This document shows positions 30,839 through 43,179 of a stretch of DNA of 64,000 nucleotides, piece after piece. The notes under the pieces are model-generated. The model was not told where the DNA came from, searched no databases, and saw nothing but the letters and a program-made list of their open reading frames with translations. The stretch covers positions 1,922,001-1,986,000 of the forward strand of contig NC_079232.1 of assembly GCF_028502605.1 (NCBI RefSeq), read 5' to 3'. Within the stretch, counting starts at the first letter, position 1; every line of letters starts with the position of its first letter. The position numbers and the translations under genes are program-made. Origin of the DNA: Trichoderma breve (taxonomy: Eukaryota; Ascomycota; Sordariomycetes; Hypocreales; Hypocreaceae).

Positions 30839-32060
30839 GCACATGGAGTTGGATCTGTGGATATAGACGCGAGGCGTGGGCGCTTGGCACAGCGCATCTG
30901 TCACATACTGAGCAGAAAGGCTTTAGCACGCGCCATGATTATGGCAGAATATTCCCATCATTTTCTCAACGTTTCATCTCCTGCTGCATGTACCAAAGCT
31001 TTTTGCTTTTTAACAAACACTGCTCCATTGGTAGATATGAGTACCGTAACAAGCTCAGGATCCCCTCTCAGTAAGCACCTCCACTCCTCGGGGTCGCCAA
31101 TTTTCGTTGAACTCCCGCCTACCGCAGCAATGGAATAAGTTACGACGCACCGAATGAAACACCGCCGCTTATAGTGTCCGCATTCAGCTATAGTATGGCA
31201 TGCAGTGAGAGCAATTTACATCACAGACAGTAAGAGACCACGGGCGTCGTGGGGGTGGTCGGGTACGGGTACAGCACACTTCTGGGATACGTATGTACAC
31301 TGCTCTTTAAACCCACACGCCCGTATCTCATCTCCAACCCCTGATAGAGAGAAGGATAATACACGTACACACCTTTTAAAAAATGTACATGCTTCAAACT
31401 GTAAACAGCACGAGCATTAGTGTATGTACAGCCATGTTAATCCTCCATACCACGCCCTCCCCGTCCACAAGATGAGATAAACCATCATCATACCCCGTGG
31501 CGTAACGACGAGTCAAATGGGGTAAAACATGCATAAATTAGCATCGGGCTCCCCAGACTGCAGTTCCGTAGAAGGACCAAGCGAGGATATATTGCTTTCA
31601 AGCGACGGAAGTGAAGCCGCCCAACCAAGTGTGTTACACCCCCCGTATAACTCGCAGAGATGCCTCCTTGCATCAGAAGCAATATGTACTGCTGCTCTAC
31701 TGGCCCGGGGAATGATACGGAAAGGCCTACATGCTCTTGGGACGTCGTCTTCAATTTAGCGTGTCATTCAGAGTCCACCTCAGCGTCGTGTACGAGTCAA
31801 GCAACTTGGCAACCAACATTGCTGTCCGACGCCCCTCTCTCTCCATGCTATCATGAACCTGGCTGTTTCTTTTCTTTTTCCATCCAGACCCGCCATCAGC
31901 CGCAAATCCTTTGCATCCAACCATGCTTCAACAACCATGCCTCGAAAACAGGTTTATGTGCACTCCCTTCAGGCCCATCACCAAGCCCCCCCAGCTTGCG
32001 GTGTCCATCGCCCGTCCCGATCCCTGTTATCCGAATCCACGGCGCAATATCGTTCACCCA
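30839..32060. other. Intergenic, 1.2 kb
   Basis: No supported gene. The frames at 31488-32104 overlap on both strands and have no recognisable domain. Confidence 0.5.
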
Positions 32061-32264
32061 TCATTGAACACCCCGATGTGATACGCCTACGGGAGAGCCC
32101 TTGACAAGGCACTCATCACATGGAACTGCCTGTCGCCATGAGCTGCGGAGCACCTTGACTCCCAGGCACCCATGGTTGGGATCGTTGCGCGCAAAGTGGC
32201 AGTAGGACTTGAGCCGGACTTGGGAGTGGTTGCAGGTGAAGAGGAATTCCTCCCAGTCGCACAT
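32061..32264 (-). CDS. Small Cys/His-rich conserved fungal-type protein, 67 aa
   Basis: From the Met at 32264 the frame reads MCDWEEFLFTCNHSQVRLKS, followed by YCHFARNDPNHGCLGVKVLR and VPCDECLVKG. The combination of C-x-W-EE at the start, TCNHS, SYCHFARNDPNH and a terminal CDEC is a pattern I associate with a family of short uncharacterised fungal proteins. The spaced Cys and His suggest metal binding (inference). The upstream frame is open to 32378, but the family begins at MC-. A spliced 5' leader cannot be excluded. Codon use is ordinary. It sits alone in a 6-kb gene-poor region. Confidence 0.5.
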   Translation of the reverse strand: MCDWEEFLFTCNHSQVRLKSYCHFARNDPNHGCLGVKVLRSSWRQAVPCDECLVKGSPVGVSHRGVQ

Positions 32265-33829
32265 TATGGGCAACGATTCGAGGGAGTAAGCTGATGAATC
32301 ACGACGAGACTCCATTAGCAATGCTACAGCATCATGGGTTGGTGCTTCGTATCGTATCCTTACCACAAGATTCGGCAAGATCTTATCTGGATCAAATTTG
32401 GTATTCGTTGCGAATCCTTTTCTGGAGCTCGACCTGTGAGAGTATCGGAGATAAAGTCTACTCCCGCAGAGGGAAACGGGGCTTTGGGAAGCTTTTTATG
32501 TGTGAACCGTACAGGCAGAAGTCCCCGATGGCCTCTTAGATTAATGAGAGTTCGCTACCAAGTGGTAAGCATCTCTCCATGACGGCTACCTCTATGATCC
32601 TCTCTATCCAGTCCAACCAACATAGAAACAAACACAGGTGCATGAGGTGGACGCAAGGAGGCAGACGCCATAGCATCATATGAGAGCATCGTACATGCGA
32701 GCACGGATGTCGTAACATTGTGTGGCTGCCCCCCCTAGAGGCCATCTCGGGGGAGAAATGATAAGTCACATATATGTGCTCCATTCTGTGCCACGGTTGT
32801 CGTCGAATCTAGATTCTCCCAGTGGACTGTTTTCCCCAAAGTAGCAGTGCGAGTTACACGGAACGTTCAACCAACAGTCATCTACCAGGTAAGAGGAGGG
32901 GAAGGAGGAAAGATGATCTCAGATCTCAGAGTGGGTGGTGCTATCAGCGTCATGCTGCTGTACGCCCTCTTGGAGGAGCATGTAGGGTTTTCAGCTGCCC
33001 AACCTCTCTCATTCTATTTGGTCAGGGAGCTGAAACGCGCATTAACAACCTACATGTACTATCTCATCCGCACACGCCTGATGTCGAGCGCTGAACACCC
33101 ACCCCATATCAAATGAGAAAAAAAGGAAAAGAGGAAAAAGAGACGACGGTCCAGCCATTTACCCTTCTCTGGGTGTGTACAAACAAATGTTTGTTCCCTC
33201 CTCTTGTACGTCCTATCATCTCCGCAAACACTCCCTCCTGGCTGGGGTGTGTTACCTCCGTGAACCACGTCCCCATGCCCGTGATCTCTGGCCGCCCAAC
33301 CACTCGCGAATCATAACCTCGCATGTCAAGTTGGGGGCCAATGCAAAGCTTGCAAGACAAGGGAATAGTCCCCGGGCGCTTACGGTGCCGTCTGAGGAAA
33401 CCAACAAATTCCATTATCAACGCCTTTGCGTTAACAGCAAGGGTTGAAGCCAACTGAGCGGGGGTGTTTACGGCTTGACTTATGATCTTTGTTCTCGTTA
33501 GGGCGTGTCTTCCCGTGGGAGCGGTTTCCGGGTACCCGGATTCGCTAAAGGGAGACAAGCAAGGCCAAGTGGGCATACTCTGTATGCCAGCTGTAGTATC
33601 TGACTTGAAAATCAAAATGCCTCAAGCGACGCGAGTGTTTTGTGATGGATTCTGCCCGAACGAAGCATATCCGCGATAGGGTTTTCGGGCTCAAACCCCG
33701 GCTTGGCAACGAACCCATGGTCCAGTCCACCCTTGTGCTGGTTTTTGGAGCACAAAATGACCGAGCTCACAACGGGGCCCTGGGAAGTTTCATTTCAACT
33801 TCCTGGTAAAGGATCACTGAGGAGTTGAG
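32265..33829. other. Intergenic, 1.6 kb of normal base composition
   Basis: No gene is supported. The minus frame 33109-33615 (168 codons) has no recognisable domain and overlaps other frames. Confidence 0.45.
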
Positions 33830-35190
33830 AAGCCTGAGACAATTTTACGAAAAATCAGGATTTGTCTTACTTTTTGTTTGCCCCCATCTTGTTGCAGCCG
33901 GCATCCTTCCGCGACCAACCGGGACTTTGAAAACATCCCCGCCGGAATAGATATGCGATGCAATACATATTTCCAATGAGTGTTTTTGAGCTCAATTTGT
34001 GCAACTCGCTGGTGGTATGCGGGTTTAGCTGAAAAGAAGACTGCCACTCTCAAACATTTGTTTACCAGTTACTCAACCGGCTCTTGTTAATAGATGTATA
34101 GCTAATTTTGAAGTTGAGGTATTATGAAATTTTATATACATTTTATATTCTGCTAAAATAGCTACCTTTGAGGCAACGTGAGCTTTGTGTATCTAAATAT
34201 GTGTATTGTCGGTATATGATGAGTTGAGTCTTGACATTGAATAACTATACACGCTAAAGCGCGATTGCGTTCTCTTTTCCATTGCATAACGAAGAAAGTT
34301 TCAGAAATTGAGATGTCTTTATTGGAGCGACAACTGAAGACCACTTCCCCAACTAAGGCTATGTAGGTCTATCTGTAAACAAAATTAATCACAAAGTTAA
34401 TAAACCTAAAATTTGTTTGGTAATGTAAGTATAGTTTCTTCATCAATTATATTTAAACACTGAAGATGTCCTATCACAATATCTTGTTAATGCTATGTGC
34501 AGTTGATAGATGGTTCACATATAAAGTTTCTCAAAGATAGTTCGAGTCTGCTATGTCCATAGTAAGCACCGTGTGAGATGTGTATAGGTTTTCAATAGTT
34601 ACTAACGAAAACGTCTTGAAACTTATTTGTTAGTTAATTATATTGAATGTTGATATGTACCTGTCACCGACGACCAAGAATTGGAATCCGCATATCCCTA
34701 ATACTCACTTATTTATCCCTTTACTTACCATCTGTCTGATGCTGTCTGTGAGCTTCTTTCTTGCAATAACTATAAGTTTGTTTAATTAAATGTTGCGTTC
34801 TTGTTTAGACGATATTGATTGGCCTAGATGTCAGTAGCTCCTTAGTATATGGATCTTCGCCAAATACCTTGCTTGTTCAAATGCGTTGCTTCCCTACCAC
34901 ATTTTTGCGAACAATATGGACATTTCATTTGCAGTGAGATAGGTTTTGATGTCACATGCAAAAATAACCCCCTTCGGTAATATTTTTATGTGATAGTCGG
35001 TACTTAGGTATAGAATACTCATATAGGAATAATACAGGGACTCGTACTATCAGAAGGTGTTTATTTTCCTTGGAATTTGATGAAATACCCATCAAATTCT
35101 AAATCTAGGTTCAAGAGAAAGGAGGACAATGGAATGCATCATCTTCATGATTTTACTACCTCGGATACCCTCACAATACTCAGGTGCTTC
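33830..35190. other. AT-rich block
   Basis: Base composition drops sharply. By direct count 34081-34140 is 14/60 G+C and 34141-34200 is 18/60, against roughly half in neighbouring regions. TA dinucleotides and T/A runs dominate and there is no open frame of note. This looks like a mutated (possibly RIP-affected) remnant, but I cannot identify its source. Confidence 0.6.
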
Positions 35191-35192
35191 TG

Positions 35193-35460
35193 AATCGGCC
35201 TCTCCCGTTTTCATTGATCTAACCGATCGCAAGGGGCGCACAGCTCTCGCTTATACCGCTTTAAAAAGCTATAGTAACGTCGTAAAGCTTCTACTTTATA
35301 AGAGAGCAAATGCTAATCAGAGAAAGCTCAAACTCTTTATCACACAGCTCTCACTCGCTCTGCTTTAAAAGGCCATGGGAACGTTCGTTGTAAAGCTCTT
35401 GCTTACTTATTGAGAAAGCTAATGTCAATCAGAGAAAGCTGGAGCTTGGCATTTAGCCTT
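35193..35460 (+). pseudogene. Decayed ankyrin-repeat gene fragment
   Basis: One frame reads DRKGRTALAYTALKSYSNVV followed by KLLLYKRANAN, a recognisable ankyrin repeat (D-x-x-GRTAL, NVVKLLL, ANAN). About 90 bp on, a second repeat appears in a different frame (HTALTRSALKGHGNV, then an L-A-Y-L-L helix). Stops and frame changes separate them and there is no plausible start. NACHT or other partner domains are not visible. It sits at the edge of the AT-rich block, consistent with a degraded accessory gene. Confidence 0.65.
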
Positions 35461-37169
35461 AATAGGAAGCTTCTTTTGTTGATAGGCATTATACCTATTA
35501 TTTTTCTACTACGCAATCAGATAAGGAACAGTGCCGGTCCATTCTGTACGCCTGCGAGATCGCAAACGGCACTCTTGCCTATTGCTATCCCGTCTCTTGC
35601 AAGGCCTTGGATTAACAGCATCTACACAGAGATACTCAAATCAGCCAGCTATTTCGCCTACAGCCGGCTCTCAAATGCAAGAGGAAGAAAAAAAAAAGGC
35701 AAACATTTGCCTTTTGAGGAAAACCGGGGCACAATGCCTCAGCTTATGCGACAACAGGCGACAATAAGACCACGAAATCCATGCAGCTGCAACTCATCAA
35801 ACAGGCGACGTGGACGTGCGACAAGCGATACAAGACCGATGGTGGTGTTAATTGGGCCGGCACATACGAGTTTGCGCGGAATTTGCCGTGAGATGCGACA
35901 CGGGCCGTGGATTCATGGCTGTGCTAGCAATGACACCTGCACGACATGCCACCAGCTTGCGACAGCCGGCTTCGGCCCAATTTTGCGAATCTACAGAGTA
36001 CGGGTGACAGACAGGGGAATGGAATCGCAAGAGTCGCAAAGAAACTCGGAACTGCAAGACTCAGGATGAGTGAGCGATCCGGCAGCTTGGGCATCGATTG
36101 CCATCAAAAGTGCAACGGCATTATCAGCAATTAATTGGGGGCGGTGTCTCGGCAGCACAAAATTGTTGGGTTTTCGGTCTTGGGTCGCGCGCTCGTGACA
36201 TTTCGCCTGGTTGCCTTGCGAGGGATCCGGACGCCTTTTTTACTAGTCGCGGTTGCCTTGTGTCGGTCGTTGAGCAGAAGCTGCGGTTCTTAGACCGTTG
36301 CGCGCCGATCTGATTGGACTAATCGCGACGGCAAGAGCCCCTGCGCTTTGCGTCTCATCTGACCGAGCAGGTGCAGAAAGCAGTCGAAAGTGAGGCGAGA
36401 CGAGTCGGAATCCCATCGTCATCACCACCATCGTCGGCCTCATCATGCACAACTGCGACCCCTGGATCTAATCCCCAGCAACCGTGGCAGCATTGGTCGA
36501 ATCCGGGACGACAAGCAGCGGGAAGAGATCCGGACTGGCCGACAGCCACACAGGCGGCCAATTAATTACCGGCCTCGAGCACGATCTTTTTCCATCGCGG
36601 AAGTTGACGACGGGTGTTTGCTTGCTGTACCGTCACCTACCATAATTAGGGCCGTTGCCTTACCGCTGCGTCTAGTTGCCTCGTTTCTGAGCGCTGTCAT
36701 TTCTTCGCCCGAATTTCCAGGACAGCACAGCACAGCACAAGCCCCGGCGGTGATGCTTGCCTCGACCCGGCGCCTGTTTGCTCGTTAATGCTGCCCAGCC
36801 CGTACGGGTGTGTGCCTCGACCTCTCAGTCTCGCCCTCGTCTCTGCTCCCTTTTGTTACTCGGTGTTACGTTTTACCCCAATCATCGAGCCCAGGATTGT
36901 CTGCAGACCGACTTTGACTCCCGATGATCCTCTCCCCCCTCTCGCTGTCGCACTGTCTATGCTAACCCCGCCGTTTCTTTTTCCAACGGACGGACGATAT
37001 TGGCCAAGCCGCCCAACAACGCGGCGCAGCTGGACTTTCGTCTATACCCACTGCTGAGACTATAACTCGTCTCTACTCCCACCGAGCTTGCCCTGGCAAC
37101 AGGAGGCCTACGCTACTTAGATAGGCTGTGCGCGACCACACAGGATAGACAAACTGTCTCTAGCCCAAC
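35461..37169. other. Upstream region of the first C2H2 gene
   Basis: 1.7 kb with no recognisable gene. Frames at 35410-36069 and 36390-36788 have Arg/Ser-rich, domain-free translations. A TATA or other core element is not obvious. Confidence 0.45.
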
Positions 37170-39989
37170 ATGAATCGAGCACCTGGGGATTCTCAATTCC
37201 ACAGCTCCAACTCTCAAGATAGCCCGCGCTTCTCAGAGCCATACAACATCTTCCAATTTTATAACTCAGATGGCCCCTGGATTCCTCAAGGTGTCATTCA
37301 GCCAGCAGATACGCTAAATTCCTCATCTCGTCCGTCTGCTTATAATAGCGGAGCGCCCAGCTTTCATGGTTACAGGAGCACTGGCTTGCCCTCTGATTGC
37401 GGCACCGCTCCAGATGACTCCGGCTATGGAGGTACTCGTTCAGCATATAGCTTCGCGGAGAGCGTGGCGGGGAATGACCGGTGTGCGGAAAACGCCTACC
37501 TAGAGACTACAGCGGACCAGATGATTGGCGACTTGACTATCAACCCGATGTATCCGCCATCTCAAATGCAACACCATCAAGCAGCCACTGTAGAATTCCT
37601 ATGTAACCACTGTGGTCACTCTTGCAAGACGAAATCGGAGCTCAAGTATGTCTCATATAGAGGAAGAAATGATGTCTGCCTCCATTTTCATGATGCCCAG
37701 TTGCTAATAAAACGAAGGAAGCACAGCGCCAGACATGAAAAACCATACAAATGCACCTACGAAACTTGCTCCAAGGCTAAACAGGGGTTCAGTACGCCCA
37801 ACGACCTAGCTAGACACAAGAAAACTGTCCATCGCGAGCACAATGAGAACGACCCTATTTATATCTGCCACCATGGCGGCTGTTCTAGAAAGAAGGAAAA
37901 GCTATGGCCAAGAGCTGACAACTTCCGGAGTCATCTGTCCCGTTCTCATAACATAAATCTCAAAGCAGACAGTGATCTTGGAGAATACCGCCACAAGTAT
38001 GTGCTTTTATTTTGTGCATATATATCATCATATCTGATGCAGGCTGCATACTAAAGTTTTGTTGAACAGGCCGAATACGGCAAAGCCACTTGGTATCCAA
38101 GACAAGACACGATCAACTACTCATGTAAACCCCGGACATCGACCGATGCGGCTGCAAGACGCCCCTCCTGTATATACGTGCCCTCATCATACGTGCCCCC
38201 AAGCAAAAGGGAAGACGTGGCCAACAGCCGACGACCTTCGGGCTCATTTATCTCACGACCATAACTTACAGCTTGACGATGATCTGAAGGGTTACCACTT
38301 CCAGTATGTGCACATATCCCAAGTTGCAGTAAGTGCAGACTAGCGACTAAGACGTTCCAAATAGATTAGAAGCAACAGAGGCGCACACGCTTCGAGGTGT
38401 TGGATCCTCAATCGCTGATGTTGACCCGGAGCCCCGACCGGCGCAACTGCAGGATTCTCCTGACTTGCGGGGCGACCAAGTTTCAACAACCGCCTCGGGT
38501 CAGGTACAAAACGAATCCTCAAAGCAAAGTGACCTGCCACTAACCCAGACGTGTCTGACAAGCGGGGATAGACCGCCGCAGATGCGGTCAAGTATTTTAG
38601 ATGCCCTAAAAATGTCATCAGTCCCTGGCTCTGACACTCTTGCCAGCCAACCCCTGGTTGATTTGACATGTGCAGATGACGTTTCTCTTGGAGAGTCCGA
38701 AGCTATGCTGCCTCACGATGAAGTAACACCAGAACCATTTGATCATGAAGGAGATGATAGCATTGAAGATGAAGAAACACTCGATCGCCAAGAACCCTTG
38801 ATGCTTCAGATTACTTCACCCACCGCATCAGTTCAGCTCAAGGCTGACAGTCCTCAAGATGGTATCACCCAGTCCCTGATTGCAACACAGACGCCTGGTC
38901 AGGTTCTTGAAGCATCCACAGAAGCGCCACCAGCCGACACGCCCACTTTCGAACCTTGTAAGGCTTCGGGGCTGTTTTCTCTTCTCGAAAATGTTCCGGC
39001 GGGACAAATTCTCTCGTTTCTCAGAAACAACATTCCCAAAGATCTACTGGAGAAGGCCCTGAAGCCTGAAGATCCATCAGCAAGCGGGAATGATGATTCG
39101 AGTGATCCAGGGGAGCACCAGAAAGCAGAGATAATCTGTCCAGAGTGCAGGAAAGCTTTTTCTCGAATGTGTGAACTTAGGTAACACCATCTCCCACCCT
39201 GATTCATTATCGCTTCCATGGACGCACAACTCATACGAAATTTTAGGAAGCATATGAAACGGCATGACAAGCCCTACGGGTGTACCTACAAAACGTGTTG
39301 CAAGAAGTTTGGCAGCAAGAATGACTGGAAAAGACACGAGAGTAGCCAGCATTTCCAGCTCGAATCCTGGAACTGTAATTTGGACGGCTGTGACAAAGTG
39401 CTGCCTCGTCGAGAGCTATTCAAATGGCATCTCATCAATCATCACAAGGTGCAAGACAGCCAAAAGATCGACAAATTGCAGGAGGAGCGCAGACTGGGTC
39501 GGCACTGTGATCCACGCTTCTGGTGCGGGTTCTGTGATAAATTCGTTGAGATTACGGGAGAGGTTGTCAACTCCTGGACCAAGAGGTGCGATCACATTGA
39601 TAGCCACTTGTTTGGTAAAGACGGGCTGGAGAAGAAGACCATGCTCCAGTGGCACTACCTTGAAGATAAATTGGCAGAGGGAGAGCCTGAAGCAAAACCG
39701 GCGGAGGGCTCATCCAGAGCCAGCAAGAAGCGGAAGGCTACAGAGGATGTGAGCTCGCGTCCAGCTAAGAGAACCAACATTAGTTGGATTTGTGTAAGTC
39801 ACGATGAGCTGATTCCACTGGAGAACTTTGTATATCTAACGTGATGAGCAGCACAACTGTAGCCATCTGGAAAGCTACCACATAAGTGGTTCTTGTCAGG
39901 AGTGCCAACACCAGCGCTGTGATCATTGTAGAATAGAGGCAACTGAAGTGCCAGATGACGACGATACTGAGATGGTGAATATGAACTAA
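37170..39989 (+). CDS. Multi-finger C2H2 zinc-finger protein, 829 aa
   Basis: Six exons: 37170-37645, 37718-37996, 38070-38303, 38365-39180, 39247-39793 and 39852-39989. All have GT-AG borders and a kept phase. Splicing at the first and fourth introns completes fingers that are otherwise broken: FLCNHCGHSCKTKSELK joins KHSARHEKPYKC, and CPECRKAFSRMCELR joins KHMKRHDKPYGC. Fingers of fungal type include YKCTYETC..ARHKKTVH, YICHHGGC..SHLSRSH, YTCPHHTC..AHLSHDH and the block GSKNDWKRHESSQH with WNCNLDGC..WHLINHH. The centre (about 350-590) is acidic and disordered. A basic SKKRKATEDV...PAKR element near residue 760 is a likely nuclear signal. A terminal Cys/His cluster (CSHLESY...CQECQHQRCDHC) is encoded by the last exon. 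Probably a transcription regulator; targets unknown. Shares the NDWKRH block with the gene at 51369. Confidence 0.8.
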
Positions 39990-42900
39990 GGGGGCAGTGT
40001 AAACAGGGGGAGGACTGGAGGCGGTGCCCAGCCATCAGGCTGCGAGAGTTCCCATGCCTTTTCCAGATGTTGAGATAAGGTTGGCATTGGTCCAGCCGCG
40101 CAAAGCGTACAAAGGAGGCTGATGGCGATGAGATTGACGAAGCGTTGGAGGGGGCAGTACATTTAGCTTCATGTCCAAGGATGATGGATGATGGTCGTAC
40201 GAGGGGCATTGATCGGGCCGGCTTGACTGTGCTTTGGATAAAATAATATGTTGTGTTTTGTGCATCTAAGTACATATAATAAAAGTCGATGGGAAGCAAT
40301 TGTGCTTGAGGCGCAGTCAATTCTTGGGTGCCTGTGGGATAAGCGCCGTCACTGCGTGTTACCGATAACACGAGAAAATTAGACGCCAGACCGAATTCCA
40401 CCAGGTACATGTACCACGCTGAACACTGCACAGCACAGCCCGCAAAGTGACATTATGAGTACCTGCTAACGAAGAAGATAAGAGCTGGACTGGAAAAAGG
40501 AAGGAAAAAAAGAAAAGAAAAAAAGGCAACCTGATGCCTGCAGTCTTGCTACCCAGCACGCGGGCTGCCTTGCTTGGGCCTCGACTTGGAACCCTGGAGA
40601 GGCAAAGAGGCTTTCTCTTAGGACGGACGCCTTTTTCTTCTGCTTTCTGCTTTTTCTGTCTCGGGGTGAGACATTTGACGTAAGCCCCTCACGTTAGGAC
40701 CTTTCGCTGGTGTTGTTTCCCCCCCTAATGCACGGGAAGTGTTGGCGAAAACAACAAAAGTGAAGAAAAAAAACAGACTAAGAAGAACTAAAGTGCTAAG
40801 ATGCAGAGGAAAGGCGGCAAAGCGAAGAGAATCCCGACGGCACCCGGCAGAAAGGGAAAAGCCTAAGGGGGGCGGGGGGGCGCTTGTAGCAATCAAGGGT
40901 TTCTGTTTTGGGTCAGGATATCCGTTGTTGCTATTTGGCTTCTTTTTTTTTTTAATTCTCTTCAGCCGTGTCTTATTATTGGGGGACTTTTTTACAGCGA
41001 GTAGAATTTGTCATCGTCGTGCAAATCCAGGAACTGTACAGTAAAAAGGGCAAAACGGGACGATATTAAAAAAAGGCAAATGGGCTAAAAGGGAAATGCA
41101 CGGCAGGTTTCAAGGCAGGGAGAAAGGCAGAAAAAAAACACGGCTGCACCTAGAATAAAACCTGGATATGCAGCCGGGCCGCCGAGTGAGACATGATTTG
41201 TGCTTTTTTTTTTTTTGGCCCTTCCCGCCTCAACTTGGTAAGTCGGAGTATGGTGGTATTTTGGCCCGAAGCCCAGGCTGATACCACGTGGAGATGGCGG
41301 GAAGCACAAAAGGCAGAGAGAGTTGAGTGTTACCCAAGGTGTTTTAAAAAAGAAAACAAAAATTGGAGACGGCAGATAACAAGTTGGAAATCAGTTATAT
41401 TAGGTACTTTTCATGTAGTACTCCCGTATATTCCGTCGAATTCCTTTTTTTAGATTCCGTCTGAAATGGGCAGTGCAGAGTATCTAGCTTTTCTTTGCTT
41501 TCAATCCCTTCTAGAAGAAATTGCTTGGGTTTGCTTGGGTTTCATTCTTGTCGGGTATCGCTCTGCTTGGTGTGTATAAAGATAGAAAATACCACCCAGC
41601 AATCCATTTGCCGGATGACAGAATAGGAAGGAGGCAAGCTATAAGGGGAATGCTCGCGAGAGAGGCAGAGAAGAGAAACGCTGCATATGGTTGTTGGTTG
41701 TTGCTGTTATGCAGTGAGTGTGACACTCGCTGCATTAGCCGGCATCTCCATATTAACATGGCCCAGATGGGTGAAGGGTGCCGCTTTTTGGGGTAGCTTT
41801 GGGGATGGGGAAAATAAGGCAAAGAGGGCTGTGTAAAACAAGAGATTGAGGTGGGAAGAAAGAGGCGGAAAATGCTACTGCACGACTGCACGCAGCTACA
41901 ATCTAAATCTGAGATGTGAGAGTACAGGCGAGACAAAGAGAGAGTGAGCGAAGGGGGAAAGGGTGGGTGGAGGGAAGGGGGGTTGAGAAGCGCGAATCGA
42001 ATAAGCGCCGCCGTGTATACCATACTCGACGGCCTTGTGCATGAGTCTGGTGCTAGTAATGCATCTGTAGCGGTGGTATATGTAGATGGAGAGAGGCTTA
42101 GAGAGGGAGGCAACAAGCAAAGGACTCTACTCCGTAGTTTCGATCGAGATGATGCCGCTCTGGGCCCATAGGAGACGGGGACAGAGTACTGTATTGTACA
42201 TGAAGGAGGGGCGTGCCAGATGTATCTTCCTCTCTGGCGTTGTTCAGCTGAGGTTGGAGAAAATGGCTTAGTAGAAAAAGAGCCAGCCAGATGGTGGAAA
42301 AAGACCAGCATGCCAGGGTTCAAGGGTGGGATGCATGCGACAAGGAGCGAGTACCACTCGGTATGATGTGATGCATGGCCATGACTTGACCGGTGCGGTG
42401 GCCTAGCGCATTAGAGCAGTCGAAATACGGCAAGATGAGACGAGAGGAGAGGAGGTGCGAGGCCAGGAATGGGAAGCACGGTACTGTACAGTATGATGCC
42501 GGAGCGGGGATGTCATGTATGTCGGTACGAAGCAGCCTGTGAGAGATGCTGCTGTGAATCTCAAATACTCGAGCCCAGGCAGCAGGTCAAACGCTGCTCG
42601 GTGGATTGGGGGCCGCAAACACGGTGCCTTGGGTGGGCTCCAGCATGCCCTGCTTCTATAGATTGTCACGCTCGACCGGGATACTCACGATTGGGCCCTT
42701 AGAGCTGAGAGGCAGACTCGCCGGGCCTGGAGACGATGCCAGAAGAGAAAGAAGGCGGCATCTTGGCGATCAGCTTGATGCTTGGTAAGGTGGCTTCATG
42801 TTTCGCCCCAAAGAGGCTTCAATGAGCGCCAGACACGGAGGAAATCCGAAACAGTGGGAGCACATGTTTGAGAAGGACGATGAAGAGATGAAACAGAAAG

Positions 42901-43068
42901 ATGGGATGAATGGCTGAGGCGCTCGCGGGGCGGTTTCGGGGCACCTCCATCCCATCAGCTTTGTGAGACATACGATTCCTTCCAGGACCAACAGCATAGG
43001 AAGAGGTGCATGTCCGTTGATGGGCCAGGACACTTAGTACTTGGGTCGAGAGACAGGTGAACAAGATG

Positions 43069-43179
43069 CGTGTGCCTGTATGTGTGCCTGTATGTGTGCC
43101 TACGGCACCGCAACGCTAGGGTCTCAACAATGGGCCTGCTTCGTGTCGTATTCTTGCCTTGCCTTGCCTTGCCTTGCCT
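43069..43179. repeat. Two adjacent simple repeats: TGTGTGCCTGTA and CCTTG units
   Basis: About 2.7 copies of a 12-bp unit (TGTGTGCCTGTA) at 43069-43101 and about five copies of CTTGC at 43153-43179. Confidence 0.8.

Noticed and set aside
33109..33615. 168-codon minus-strand frame
   Set aside because: No recognisable motif and overlapping frames on the opposite strand.
33655..33725. Possible tRNA-like fold around TTCGGGCTCAAACCCCGG
   Set aside because: No matching A box, acceptor stem or anticodon arm could be drawn.
41511..42323. 270-codon minus-strand open frame in the gene-poor region
   Set aside because: Translation is Ser/Pro/Leu-rich from purine-rich plus-strand DNA, with no domain, no splice partner and overlapping frames on the other strand.
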